From Peribacillus frigoritolerans (GTDB taxonomy: Bacteria; Bacillota; Bacilli; Bacillales; DSM-1321), in the NCBI RefSeq assembly GCF_040250305.1, contig NZ_CP158190.1:3070001-3134000 (forward strand): a stretch of 64,000 nt of DNA, in the 5' to 3' direction. The position numbers and the translations under genes were made by a program. Each line of letters starts with the position of its first letter. Positions within the stretch are counted from its first letter, which is position 1. The notes below the pieces were generated by a model, which searched no databases, was not told the origin of the DNA, and saw only the letters and a list, made by a program, of their open reading frames with translations. Of the stretch, positions 26,903 through 35,887 are shown piece by piece.

Positions 26903-27237
26903 TCATGGTTTATTTGATGTCACGTATGTACCTGCTATGAAATCATGTATCGCTCTATGGTCTTTCCTTATACCAACCATGAATGCACTAACAATAAACC
27001 CTATCCCTAATGTAATGGCATAAACCAAAGCAGCAATAGCATTGTGCCTATCACTGTATAGCCATACCATAGTATCGGGACAATCACCATGTAGAGAAAG
27101 TTAAAAAACGTTGAAAAATTTTCATTTTCCCAATCACCGGTAATCACCCCAAATATTATCGCTAATGGTGCTGATACAATTATGCCACCCAATACTCCTG
27201 CGAAAAGACGTTTCCAAAAACCTAATGAATCACTCAT
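26903..27237 (-). pseudogene. RDD-family membrane protein, frameshifted with internal deletion
   Basis: The N-terminal part (MSDSLGFWKRLFAGVLGGIIVSAPLAI, helix 1, and YGYTVIG) reads in one frame and stops at 27007. The C-terminal part (ALVYAITLGIGFIVSAFMVG, RKDHRAIHDFIAGTYV) continues in another frame to a TGA at 26903. The latter is the RDD signature region. The segment normally following GYTxGK is missing, so a deletion plus frameshift is the likely cause. RDD proteins are three-helix membrane proteins, some acting in Na+/H+ exchange. Confidence 0.75.
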
Positions 27238-27425
27238 ATATGATCCTACCGTTGTGTTAGTTACAGTTACCTATATTACCAATAATAAGGATGGTGCGTA
27301 ATGAGTCTTTGTACCCGTAATTTTATTCTGCAAAAAAATAGTACTTACATTATAGGTGACAATTTATAAACAAAATTAAATCTCTGTGTAATTTTTGCTT
27401 ATAAACGTTTGTTTTTGCTAATCTG

Positions 27426-27565
27426 CCTTTAATTTTCATTAGAAAGTAAGATACAATTTAAATGATGCACAGTTTAAAACATACAAGATCGTAAACTGCT
27501 GTTTGTATGAATCAGCGTAAAACTAATGAAACAAAGTGTTGAACACGTTGAAACAAAGTATTTTG
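27426..27565 (+). repeat. Copy A of the ykpA leader repeat
   Basis: Bases 27450-27565 match 32834-32950 with two substitutions and one single-base length difference. Weaker similarity extends to 27426, including CCTTTAA and the TACAAT at 27452-27457. In this copy no ABC-F gene follows. Confidence 0.9.
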
Positions 27566-27569
27566 CTGA

Positions 27570-27707
27570 TTAAAATACTCTTTTAATAGTCAAAGTTTTG
27601 TTTAACTTGCTTAATCTTTTCTTGGTCACCATTTTCCATGTCAGGGATACAAATAAGGCTGCGAATCCACCTTCTTTTAATAACATGCTTAATATATCTG
27701 TTTCCAA
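27570..27707 (-). pseudogene. Holin-like (BhlA/UviB) remnant
   Basis: A 45-codon frame from TTG 27707 behind a strong GGAGG, reading LETDILSMLLKEGGFAALFV, like the start of BhlA/UviB holins (one helix near the N-terminus). After FVSL the expected membrane end and charged tail are lost in this frame, while a neighbouring frame reads ENGDQEKIKQVKQ, closer to the usual tail. It lies directly after repeat copy A. The family assignment rests on about 20 residues. Confidence 0.35.
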
Positions 27708-27732
27708 ACTTTCCTCCCCCTTTCATTGCATA

Positions 27733-27757
27733 ATAAAAAGCCGCCCTTGGGACGACT
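27733..27757 (-). terminator. Terminator of the glycerophosphodiesterase gene
   Basis: Eight-pair stem AGTCGTCC/GGGCGGCT (with G-U pairs) followed by TTTTTATT on the minus strand. Confidence 0.75.
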
Positions 27758-27763
27758 TGATTT

Positions 27764-28552
27764 TTATTGGTGCTTATTAGCATTGTCTAAGTAATCGGTA
27801 AAGACTCCGTCAACACCGTAAGAAACCACTTCTTCAATTTGTTTTTTCTCATTTTTTTTATCGAAAAAAGTATGCACCACTAAATTAGCTTCATGCATCC
27901 TTCCTACAAACGCCTCATCAACCAGTTTGCCATTTAAACCAATTCCTATAGCGTATTGGTTAATTTCATTTAACTTTAGATAAGGCACTTCTGCATCTTT
28001 ACAAAGCAGAACAAGAGGAATATCCTTATCCAATTTATGAACTAATTTCAAACTCTCTGATGAAAAGGACTGTATTACTACCTTATCCAAGAGTTGTCGT
28101 TCTGAAAGTATTTTAAGTAATTTCTTCTCCATAACGGTTTGATTATCGACTGTTCTGGTTTCAATATAATAGTTTGCATCAGTTTTAAATCTATCAAATA
28201 TTTCTTCTAAGGTAACAACTTTTTCTCCTTTATAATCCTCATTAAACCAACTACCAGCATCCAATTTCTTTAGTTCATCTAAAGTGTATCCTGATACTTT
28301 GCCTATACCGTTAGTTGTGCGATCTACAGCTTCGTCATGCATGGCAATTAACTGATCGTCCTTTGTTATCCTTAAATCAATTTCAATAAAGTCGGCTCCA
28401 GAGTTAATTGCTTTCTCATATGACGGCATAGTATGTTCTGGTGCTTCAGAAGAATCTCCTCGGTGGGCAATGATTAACAACTCATTAGTTTCTGATACTT
28501 GAGTGGTACATCCAGTTAATAAAAGTGTGATTAAAATTAATGATTTTTTCAT
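27764..28552 (-). CDS. Glycerophosphodiester phosphodiesterase, lipoprotein
   Basis: 262 residues. A lipoprotein signal peptide ends in LLLTGC (Cys15). The GDPD domain follows: IAHRGDSSEAPEHTMPSY with the first catalytic His, ADFIEIDLRIT with the metal Glu/Asp, MHDEAVDRTTNG with the second His, and VDGVFTDY near the end. It hydrolyses glycerophosphodiesters to glycerol-3-phosphate and an alcohol outside the membrane. It lies 12 bases after a second lipoprotein gene and shows no Shine-Dalgarno sequence, so translational coupling is likely. Confidence 0.9.
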   Translation of the reverse strand: MKKSLILITLLLTGCTTQVSETNELLIIAHRGDSSEAPEHTMPSYEKAINSGADFIEIDLRITKDDQLIAMHDEAVDRTTNGIGKVSGYTLDELKKLDAGSWFNEDYKGEKVVTLEEIFDRFKTDANYYIETRTVDNQTVMEKKLLKILSERQLLDKVVIQSFSSESLKLVHKLDKDIPLVLLCKDAEVPYLKLNEINQYAIGIGLNGKLVDEAFVGRMHEANLVVHTFFDKKNEKKQIEEVVSYGVDGVFTDYLDNANKHQ

Positions 28553-28564
28553 AGGTTCAGATAA

Positions 28565-29251
28565 TTATAGTATAAATTCAGTTTTTTCATCTTGAACTTT
28601 AAGGTCGATACCTTTAGCGCCAGAGTCGTTAAGTAATTTTTGTTGGAAATCTTTTAATTTTTGGTATTCTTCTTTATCTTCAGTAATGTTTTTGTAAATA
28701 AGACCATAGTTAGTAGCGAAGTCTTTTCGTGAAACATTAGCTTTCGCCCCATCAGACAGATTATTATAGTATTTATTCATTAATTCTTCATTGAACGAAT
28801 AATCCTTAAAGAAAAGCGCTTTTTCTAGCTCTATAAATAATGTCGCACCTTTACTCATATCTAATAAATCTTCGTTTCCTTCATTTCGTTCAACGAATGA
28901 TTTATGAGATTCATCAATTGTCTCTTGAGATACCCCTGAGTATTTCATAAGTTCATTCCTAAGAATATACCTTTTTGCTACAGACTCTTTATCGAATTTT
29001 TTGGATTCGCCAAGACTCGACATATATTCATCAGCAAATTCTTTCAATTGTTTTCCGTTAACATCTTTACCTTCATAATTGAATACCACTTCACTATCTT
29101 TTAATTGACTCACTTGGTCCTTCTTATCCACTTTAGCAGGCGCACTTTGAGCAGTTGGTTGTTTAGTAGAACCAGCTTCCTCCCCTAATCCACATGCAGC
29201 CAAAACTAATATAGACAACGATAATGCAAAGCCTAATACGATTTTTTTCAT
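28565..29251 (-). CDS. Putative lipoprotein, unknown function
   Basis: 228 residues with a lipobox VLAAC (Cys20), then a Ser/Gln/Lys linker and a helical, Lys/Glu-rich domain. No family recognised. AGGAGG precedes the ATG at 7-8 bases. It probably forms a two-gene unit with the phosphodiesterase. The body looks like a small SurA/parvulin-type N-terminal helical domain in composition, but I see no peptidyl-prolyl isomerase motif. Confidence 0.75.
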   Translation of the reverse strand: MKKIVLGFALSLSILVLAACGLGEEAGSTKQPTAQSAPAKVDKKDQVSQLKDSEVVFNYEGKDVNGKQLKEFADEYMSSLGESKKFDKESVAKRYILRNELMKYSGVSQETIDESHKSFVERNEGNEDLLDMSKGATLFIELEKALFFKDYSFNEELMNKYYNNLSDGAKANVSRKDFATNYGLIYKNITEDKEEYQKLKDFQQKLLNDSGAKGIDLKVQDEKTEFIL

Positions 29252-29378
29252 GATGAAATTCCTCCTGATTTTAAAAAGACTTTAATATTTTAACATAAAA
29301 AAAAGGTAAAAATACCTACTTTTCCATAATAAACAAGAAGGTACAATTAACTTTAGAAAATTCATACTCGTATACGTT

Positions 29379-29558
29379 TTAATGTTCTTTACCAATTAGT
29401 GGATTAAATAATAAAAAGCCGCCCTGACAATTATATAAGGTTATTCTACTCACTCCGACTGTCTCAGCTATCTCTTTTTTCTCAATGTTACCAGTAGCTA
29501 CCAACTCAGAAGCAGTCTGTTGTGCTTTACCTAAATTACTTACACTATCCTTATCCAC
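29379..29558 (-). pseudogene. Helix-turn-helix fragment, phage terminase-small-subunit-like
   Basis: A 59-codon frame from GTG 29558. It reads AQQTASELVATGNIEKKEIA, then ETVGVSRITLYNCQGG, a helix-turn-helix like the N-terminus of phage-type terminase small subunits or transposase HTHs, where the final residue is usually Trp instead of Cys. After the HTH only 16 unrelated residues follow, so it looks truncated. Confidence 0.4.
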
Positions 29559-29629
29559 CTCACTTCATCCCCCCTTTACACGTTAATCTACAATGGATAA
29601 TTCATGTCCCACTTTTCCCATCACAACAA

Positions 29630-29660
29630 TAAAAAAAAGACATCATAATAATTAATGTCT
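29630..29660 (-). terminator. Terminator at the end of the 46-residue ORF
   Basis: Stem GACAT/ATGTC with eight T following on the minus strand; overlaps the stop of the small ORF. Confidence 0.55.
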
Positions 29661-29792
29661 CTCGGAAATAATCCTATTCCATCCCATTAAGCGCATAAAT
29701 TCTTCAACATACATATTATCAAAGTCGCTTAATTTCATATCATATTTGTCCATTAGATATTGTCTTGCTTCCTTAACAGATGGAAAATCCAT
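29652..29792 (-). CDS. Small hypothetical protein (46 aa)
   Basis: Reads MDFPSVKEARQYLMDKYDMK, then acidic and aromatic residues ending in NRIISERH. An AGGA lies about 10 bases before the ATG and a terminator follows at once, which supports expression. No family recognised; size and setting fit phage-derived small genes. Confidence 0.4.
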   Translation of the reverse strand: MDFPSVKEARQYLMDKYDMKLSDFDNMYVEEFMRLMGWNRIISERH

Positions 29793-30074
29793 TCTATAAA
29801 CATTCCTAATTCATTAATAATGTAATTACATAAGCATTAATACTGGCTAATAACATAGACAATTCACGGTTTTTAACTTGATGGGCTTTACATCATTTAG
29901 CTAACAAATCAAAAGAAAAATTTACCAGCTTTTTCTTTTACTTACTTATGATACTATAAATTCCTAGGCGGATTTTAATGAGGTAAAGCAAATCCTTAAA
30001 CACGTTTTATGATTTGATCAGGTAGCCGAGTTGTTTATTTTAATTAGCCTAAATTTAAAATAAGAGGCGCAAAA
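29793..30074. other. AT-rich spacer in the accessory region
   Basis: No gene or clear signal seen, apart from a likely promoter area for the following small gene. Confidence 0.3.
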
Positions 30075-30257
30075 ATGCATTTTCCAACTATTATATATGA
30101 TGAATCTATCCATGCAATTAAAGACCAAAATAATAGTGAGTGTGGGTTGAAATACAAGGGCTTTTTTGTATTAACTAAGTACGATTTAAAAAAGATAAAA
30201 TTTAGGCCACTTCAAGATATAACCTGTTCAAAATGTAAAACCATCATACATACGTGA
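30075..30257 (+). CDS. Small protein with C-terminal CxxC
   Basis: 60 residues, with GAGG 8 bases before the ATG. A Cys at about residue 23 and the final CSKCKTIIHT give a possible half zinc ribbon. The stop codon lies inside a strong intrinsic terminator. I do not recognise the family. It is the only rightward gene in this accessory stretch. Confidence 0.5.
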   Translation: MHFPTIIYDESIHAIKDQNNSECGLKYKGFFVLTKYDLKKIKFRPLQDITCSKCKTIIHT

Positions 30258-30266
30258 TGGTTTTTT
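30237..30266 (+). terminator. Terminator of the 60-residue protein gene
   Basis: Stem AAAACCATCA/TGATGGTTTT followed by TTATT. Confidence 0.8.
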
Positions 30267-30293
30267 ATTAACTTCCTTCTCCAAAATTAAAAA

Positions 30294-30319
30294 GCATCCA
30301 AAGGATTGGATGCCTCATA
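30294..30319 (-). terminator. Terminator downstream of the interrupted lipoprotein gene
   Basis: Stem GCATCCAA/TTGGATGC (30294-30301 with 30306-30313) followed by TTTTTAATTTT on the minus strand. Confidence 0.8.
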
Positions 30320-30325
30320 AATTCA

Positions 30326-31477
30326 TTACATGTCTATACGTGGAATAATATACTTCTGCAAAGTAGCTTTTCCTTTATAATCAACCAATGTATACACGTT
30401 AACATTTTCATCATTCAATGATATAAAGGTTTTTTCAATATTTAGTTCAGAAGGTAATGCAATACTACTCACTATTGAAGCTTGTTTTTTATTTAATATA
30501 GTATAACCTACTAAGTATTCACCATTTTCGAAAGAAATTGTATAAATTCCATTTTCAACATTAGTAAAGGCTTCAACTGAACCCTCAGCCAAATTATAAC
30601 TCTTCTTAGTCTTAGTACCATCTTCATTCCAAATCAGATCCTTAGCTTTGAAATCGTAAGCCTCTGCTTCACTTGATCTTCCAAAGAATAAAACATCATT
30701 ATGTAAAGTTGTTATAATAGGTATCCCAGAGTACTCTCCAAGATCTACAGCGTAATTGTCAATTGAATATAAAAGTTTTCCGTCTTTATCCATTACTCTT
30801 GATTTTGTTTCTTCATCTATAGAGATTGACTCAATAATATAAGTTTGTTCAAGCCCATCTATAAAATCATAACCTATACTTTTAGAAGTTTCATAGCTTT
30901 CATTGTTCGTCTCATCAAAAATTTTCTTATAGTGAGCTACACCGTCTTGAGAAAATGAGATCCGGTGAATTTGATTTATCGGGTCAACGTTTGAATTACT
31001 TTCAAATGTTGTATTAGTTTGGACAAAAAAGTTTGACCCACCCAGATGGGTATTTGAAAATCAATATTTAGCATTCAAATCCTTTGTGTTATATATCTCA
31101 TTAGTTAAATCTGTTGTTTTCCCCTTAACTACCCATTTGCCATCTTTAATAACTGATACTTTGAACATGAACGATAAAGCACTTGAGTCCCTTACGTTAT
31201 TGTCAAAAACCGGTTCAATAACATAGGTATATCCATCTTGTTCAGTAACGATTGTATTTAAATGGTCTGTTGGAAGACCACTCAGAGATTCGTTCCCAAG
31301 TTGATCAATCTTTTCTTTAACCTCAAATTGTTTAACCTCTTCTTCCAAAGGTTCCCCTGATTTATTTACTTGTTCAACAGAACCTTGCTCTTTACTTTCC
31401 TCTTTCTTTTCTTGACCACATCCACCTACAAGTAGAATGATAAAAATAACTAATGATGCCACTATTGAGTTTTTCAT
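30326..31477 (-). pseudogene. Lipoprotein gene interrupted by one in-frame TGA
   Basis: Read from ATG 31477, the frame gives 138 residues with a lipobox LVGGC (Cys20), a Glu/Lys linker and a domain ending NAKY, then TGA at 31061-31063. The same frame continues without another stop for 244 codons to 30326, beginning FSNTHLGGSNFFVQTNTTFE. The two halves join into one 383-residue lipoprotein if a single base of the TGA is changed (for example to TGG). No recognised domain; the second half has beta-propeller-like repeats of the form DKDGKLLYSIDN. The terminator downstream is intact. Confidence 0.8.
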
Positions 31478-31598
31478 TGCTGCACTTCTTCTAAGTTATA
31501 AATTATTTAATACTACAATAGTTTTCTAATGCAGGAGCTTTTTACCACTTATTCATTAATTTCATCGAAAAATATTTATTTTTAGACAAAATATAAAA

Positions 31599-31620
31599 AG
31601 CCCTCAAAAAATGAGGGCTT
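31599..31620 (-). terminator. Terminator of the 84-codon broken gene
   Basis: Stem AAGCCCTCA/TGAGGGCTT followed by T-run on the minus strand. Confidence 0.8.
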
Positions 31621-31623
31621 CCT

Positions 31624-31878
31624 TTAAACTGGATATAGTTGAACCTCATTTTTAATAATGGTATCAACAATATATCCTCCTTCATAAGTCACAAGAGGTT
31701 TGCCATTGTTAATAAACTTAACTTCACTAATTGCTACTCCGCCATTTTTAATTCCTCTAGATACAGAAATGAGTTAATTTGTAATTTCAATAATAATTAC
31801 CTTATTGAAAAGTGTAAAATGACCTATATCCTCATACACTCTTCCATCGATAATAATCTCATGAAATTTTTCCATCAT
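31624..31878 (-). pseudogene. Small gene (84 codons) with in-frame TAA
   Basis: ATG 31878 behind AGGGGAG reads 34 residues (MMEKFHEIIIDGRVYEDIGH...EITN). It stops at TAA 31774-31776, then continues in the same frame as LISVSRGIKNGGVAISEVKF, ending VQLYPV at 31624. A terminator follows directly. The protein would be a small beta-rich unknown. A GAA to TAA change would explain the stop. Confidence 0.65.
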
Positions 31879-31990
31879 TGCAGAATGCTCCCCTTTCGAT
31901 TATCAATTCGATAATGTCAGAAGGATATCCTGCCAATAAAAATCACCCAATGAATGGATGCTTTCGTTTTATACATACTCTTTTACTGAT

Positions 31991-32515
31991 TTAAGAAACC
32001 ACTCTTGCCGGTATTCCTACAACTGTTACATCACTTGGGACATCTTTGTTTACTACAGCATTGGCACCAATCTTAACATTATCGCCAATTGTTATTCCAC
32101 CAAATAATTTAGCTCCAGGTCCTATATAAACATTATTTCCAATTACAGGACATTTCCCTTTTTTAATTCCTATATTTACAGCAGAATGAATTTTACAATT
32201 CTTCCCTACCTTTGTTGATTTATGAACTACTATACTTCCCCAATGAGCCATACATAATCCTGGGCCAAAAACATTTCTTCCGATTGAAAACCCAAGCCTT
32301 ATTCCTTGATTTATTAGAGTACCTTCAAGGAACTTTAAATAGATTCTACTAAAGGGACTCTTTTTACAATTCTTATAATATTCAACTTTCCTTAGAGTTC
32401 TTTGGTAATGAACAATAGGAAAACGATATCGTAAATACCAATTCCACTTTGCTATCTTATGTGCCTTTAAATCTTCATTTAAATAAAATCTATAATCCTT
32501 TTTCGACTTAATCAT
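31991..32515 (-). CDS. Hexapeptide-repeat acetyltransferase (serine O-acetyltransferase-like)
   Basis: 174 residues. A helical N-terminal part is followed from about residue 75 by left-handed beta-helix repeats (IGRNVFGPGLCMAHWGSIVV, VGKNCKIHSAVNIG, IGNNVYIGPGAKLFGG, IGDNVKIGANAVV) and ends VVGIPARVV. The catalytic-type His is in MAHWGSIVVH. It is close to CysE-like and capsule-modifying acetyltransferases, and the acceptor is unknown. AAGGAGAAGG precedes the start. Confidence 0.85.
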   Translation of the reverse strand: MIKSKKDYRFYLNEDLKAHKIAKWNWYLRYRFPIVHYQRTLRKVEYYKNCKKSPFSRIYLKFLEGTLINQGIRLGFSIGRNVFGPGLCMAHWGSIVVHKSTKVGKNCKIHSAVNIGIKKGKCPVIGNNVYIGPGAKLFGGITIGDNVKIGANAVVNKDVPSDVTVVGIPARVVS

Positions 32516-32809
32516 TTACCTTCTCCTTGTTGTGAAAACTCTAGATGAAATTTAAGATAATCTTAATAATTATTATGATTATATATCCTTAAACACATCA
32601 TATAAAATTATCACAAATAGGAATAACTTACTATATAAATTTTGGTTATTTCATGCACAACTAAAATCCCTTCATAGACTTTATCTCTTCTGTTCAATTC
32701 AGGAACTTCATAATGTCCACCTTAATATTGTTCTCTTTAGCATGTTAATATTTAGTATCGAAAGGAAAACTTTAGAAATGTCACTGTGTTCACCTGTTTT
32801 TACTAATCC

Positions 32810-32950
32810 TCCTTTAACTTTTTGCAAAAATGAGATACAATTTAAATGATGCACAGTTTAAAACATACAAAATCGTAAACTGCTGTTTGTATGAATCAGC
32901 GTAAAACTAATGAAACAAAGTGTTGGACACGTTGAAACAAAAGTATTTTG
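32810..32950 (+). repeat. Copy B of the leader repeat, promoter/leader of ykpA
   Basis: Near-identical to 27426-27565. Here it ends in GGAGG and leads directly into the ABC-F gene, so this is probably the original copy. TACAAT at 32836-32841 is a candidate -10, with TTTAAC 17 bases before as a weak -35. The sequence 32516-32809 upstream shows no gene. Confidence 0.9.
32854..32893 (+). promoter_or_regulatory. Interleaved stems in the ykpA leader
   Basis: CAGTTTA (32854-32860) pairs with TAAACTG (32876-32882), and CATACAAA (32864-32871) pairs with TTTGTATG (32886-32893). The two helices interleave, so they exclude each other or form a pseudoknot. The arrangement is kept in copy A, with the outermost pair of the second stem lost there. 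Confidence 0.5.
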
Positions 32951-32965
32951 GAGGAATGTAAATAA

Positions 32966-34585
<1,620 letters not shown>

Positions 34586-34596
34586 TAATTTTATGA

Positions 34597-34627
34597 AAGC
34601 ACATCCTTATTGGATGTGCTTTTTTCG
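34597..34627 (+). terminator. Terminator of ykpA
   Basis: Stem AAGCACATCC/GGATGTGCTT followed by TTTTT. Confidence 0.9.
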
Positions 34628-34783
34628 TTCATGATTCTTGCTGCCTGCATTTATTTCATACCTTGAATGCATTGAAGGTATAAAAAACACGCTGCAATAA
34701 ATATAATAATATTCCCTGAAAGATGAGCACTGAATAATTTCATCGATAAAAAGGTATATTGGTAAGGAAGGAGTGAGTTAGAA

Positions 34784-35056
34784 TTGGATAGTCATACTGT
34801 GAAAAATATTTTTGATGATACAGGGAACCTTTTTTTATATGATAAATTCAGTTATCATTTTTATATATCCGGATTGTTCGATGTAGTGGAACAAGAAAAA
34901 GTAATCTCGGATTTTTTAAATTCTTATAGCTTCGATGATAAAAACCCTCTCTTTTTTGACGACTTTTCCTTTTACTTTAATTGCTTTCATTATTCCCACC
35001 AAAAACAAAGGATGATGAATTACTTGAAAACCGAGTATGACGAACATATTTGTTAA
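34784..35056 (+). CDS. Aromatic-rich small hypothetical protein
   Basis: 90 residues from a TTG with AAGGAG 10-11 bases upstream. Phe and Tyr make up about a quarter of the protein (FFDDFSFYFNCFHY). No family recognised and no membrane helix of normal length. A bidirectional-type hairpin follows about 55 bases later. Confidence 0.5.
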   Translation: MDSHTVKNIFDDTGNLFLYDKFSYHFYISGLFDVVEQEKVISDFLNSYSFDDKNPLFFDDFSFYFNCFHYSHQKQRMMNYLKTEYDEHIC

Positions 35057-35111
35057 GTATAAAAGGCCAGATAAACTGATCATGCCTTTTATAAGCGAAA
35101 ACTATTTAAAA

Positions 35112-35143
35112 AAAGGTAAGAGCATATTAGTGCTCTTACCTTT
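35112..35143 (-). terminator. Terminator of the flotillin remnant
   Basis: Thirteen-base perfect stem AAAGGTAAGAGCA/TGCTCTTACCTTT followed by TTTTTAAAT on the minus strand. It probably survives from the intact gene. Confidence 0.85.
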
Positions 35144-35155
35144 CTTCATTTTATT

Positions 35156-35596
35156 TTACTCTTCCTTGCCTGCTGCCATATTCATGATCGCCTCGGCATG
35201 CTTCCGTTTTATGGTGGAAAATGGTAAATTCTGCTTTCCTGAGAAATTCTCAAGCAAGTCTTTGATCAATTCCCGAAGATGCCTATAATGACTTCGGCAA
35301 TGTTGCCATTAAACCCGTTGCATATCCAGTCACTTTATTAGCACCCCTATTCACACCGGTTCCACCTGTATCCACTACAGTAATCTTGTCGATATTACTG
35401 AGTGGGCTTGACACTTGTTTTGCATACTCCGGCAGCATTTTCAAAATCATGTCCATTACATCCGCTTGTCCAAACTGTTCAAAAGCTTCAGCGATCTTCT
35501 GCTAGGCTTCTGCCTCTGCTACCGCTTTTAACCGGATAATTTCCGCTTCTTCGTACCTTGTGACCTTTGTGCGTCCGCTTTAGCAAGATTCTAAGG
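35156..35596 (-). pseudogene. Flotillin-like protein, C-terminal remnant
   Basis: Pieces in three frames: NLAKADAQRSQ, then TRYEEAEIIRLKAVAEAEA, an in-frame TAG, QKIAEAFEQFGQADVMDMIL, MLPEYAKQVSSPLSNIDKIT, VTGYATGLMATL, and after another shift IKDLLENFSGK, ending AGKEE at TAA 35156. This is the C-terminus of a flotillin/YqiK-type SPFH protein. The N-terminal two thirds are missing. Confidence 0.75.
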
Positions 35597-35798
35597 CCGG
35601 CTCTCTATGTCCCTCATCAAACATAATGAAATTAATCTGATTCATTAATATTTCAAAGTGCTCAGGATTTTTCTTTTTTATAACAAGTTTTTGAATTGTA
35701 ATTATCAAGACTTTGTTATTTTGATTATTTAATACATTATCTAAATAATCCGAATGTATCTCCATATTTTCCTTAGGTAGTTCTCCATTATATATCAA
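35580..35798 (-). pseudogene. DEAD/DEAH helicase fragment
   Basis: 72 residues with VLIITIQKLVIKKKNPEHFE and FIMFDEGHREPALES, the Walker B region of a superfamily 2 helicase of the kind found in restriction or defence systems. Everything after ALES is replaced by flotillin sequence. There is no ribosome binding site. Confidence 0.5.
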
Positions 35799-35887
35799 AT
35801 TCCCTGCAGAAATCCCTCACAACAGGCAAAAACAAATCTGTCAAATTTAAATATACGGTAGAACAGAGACCTGTCCCAGTATCCCTC

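Noticed and set aside
31061..31063. In-frame TGA as a selenocysteine codon
   Set aside because: The protein shows no selenoprotein family features, the residue sits in an ordinary YxF context, and a nearby gene has an in-frame TAA, so nonsense mutation is simpler.
27426..32950. Repeats as part of a CRISPR array
   Set aside because: Only two copies, over 5 kb apart and about 140 bp long, with no spacer structure; no cas genes in the window.
35037..35288. 83-codon rightward frame after the aromatic-rich gene
   Set aside because: It runs through the terminator and opposite the flotillin remnant; no ribosome binding site.
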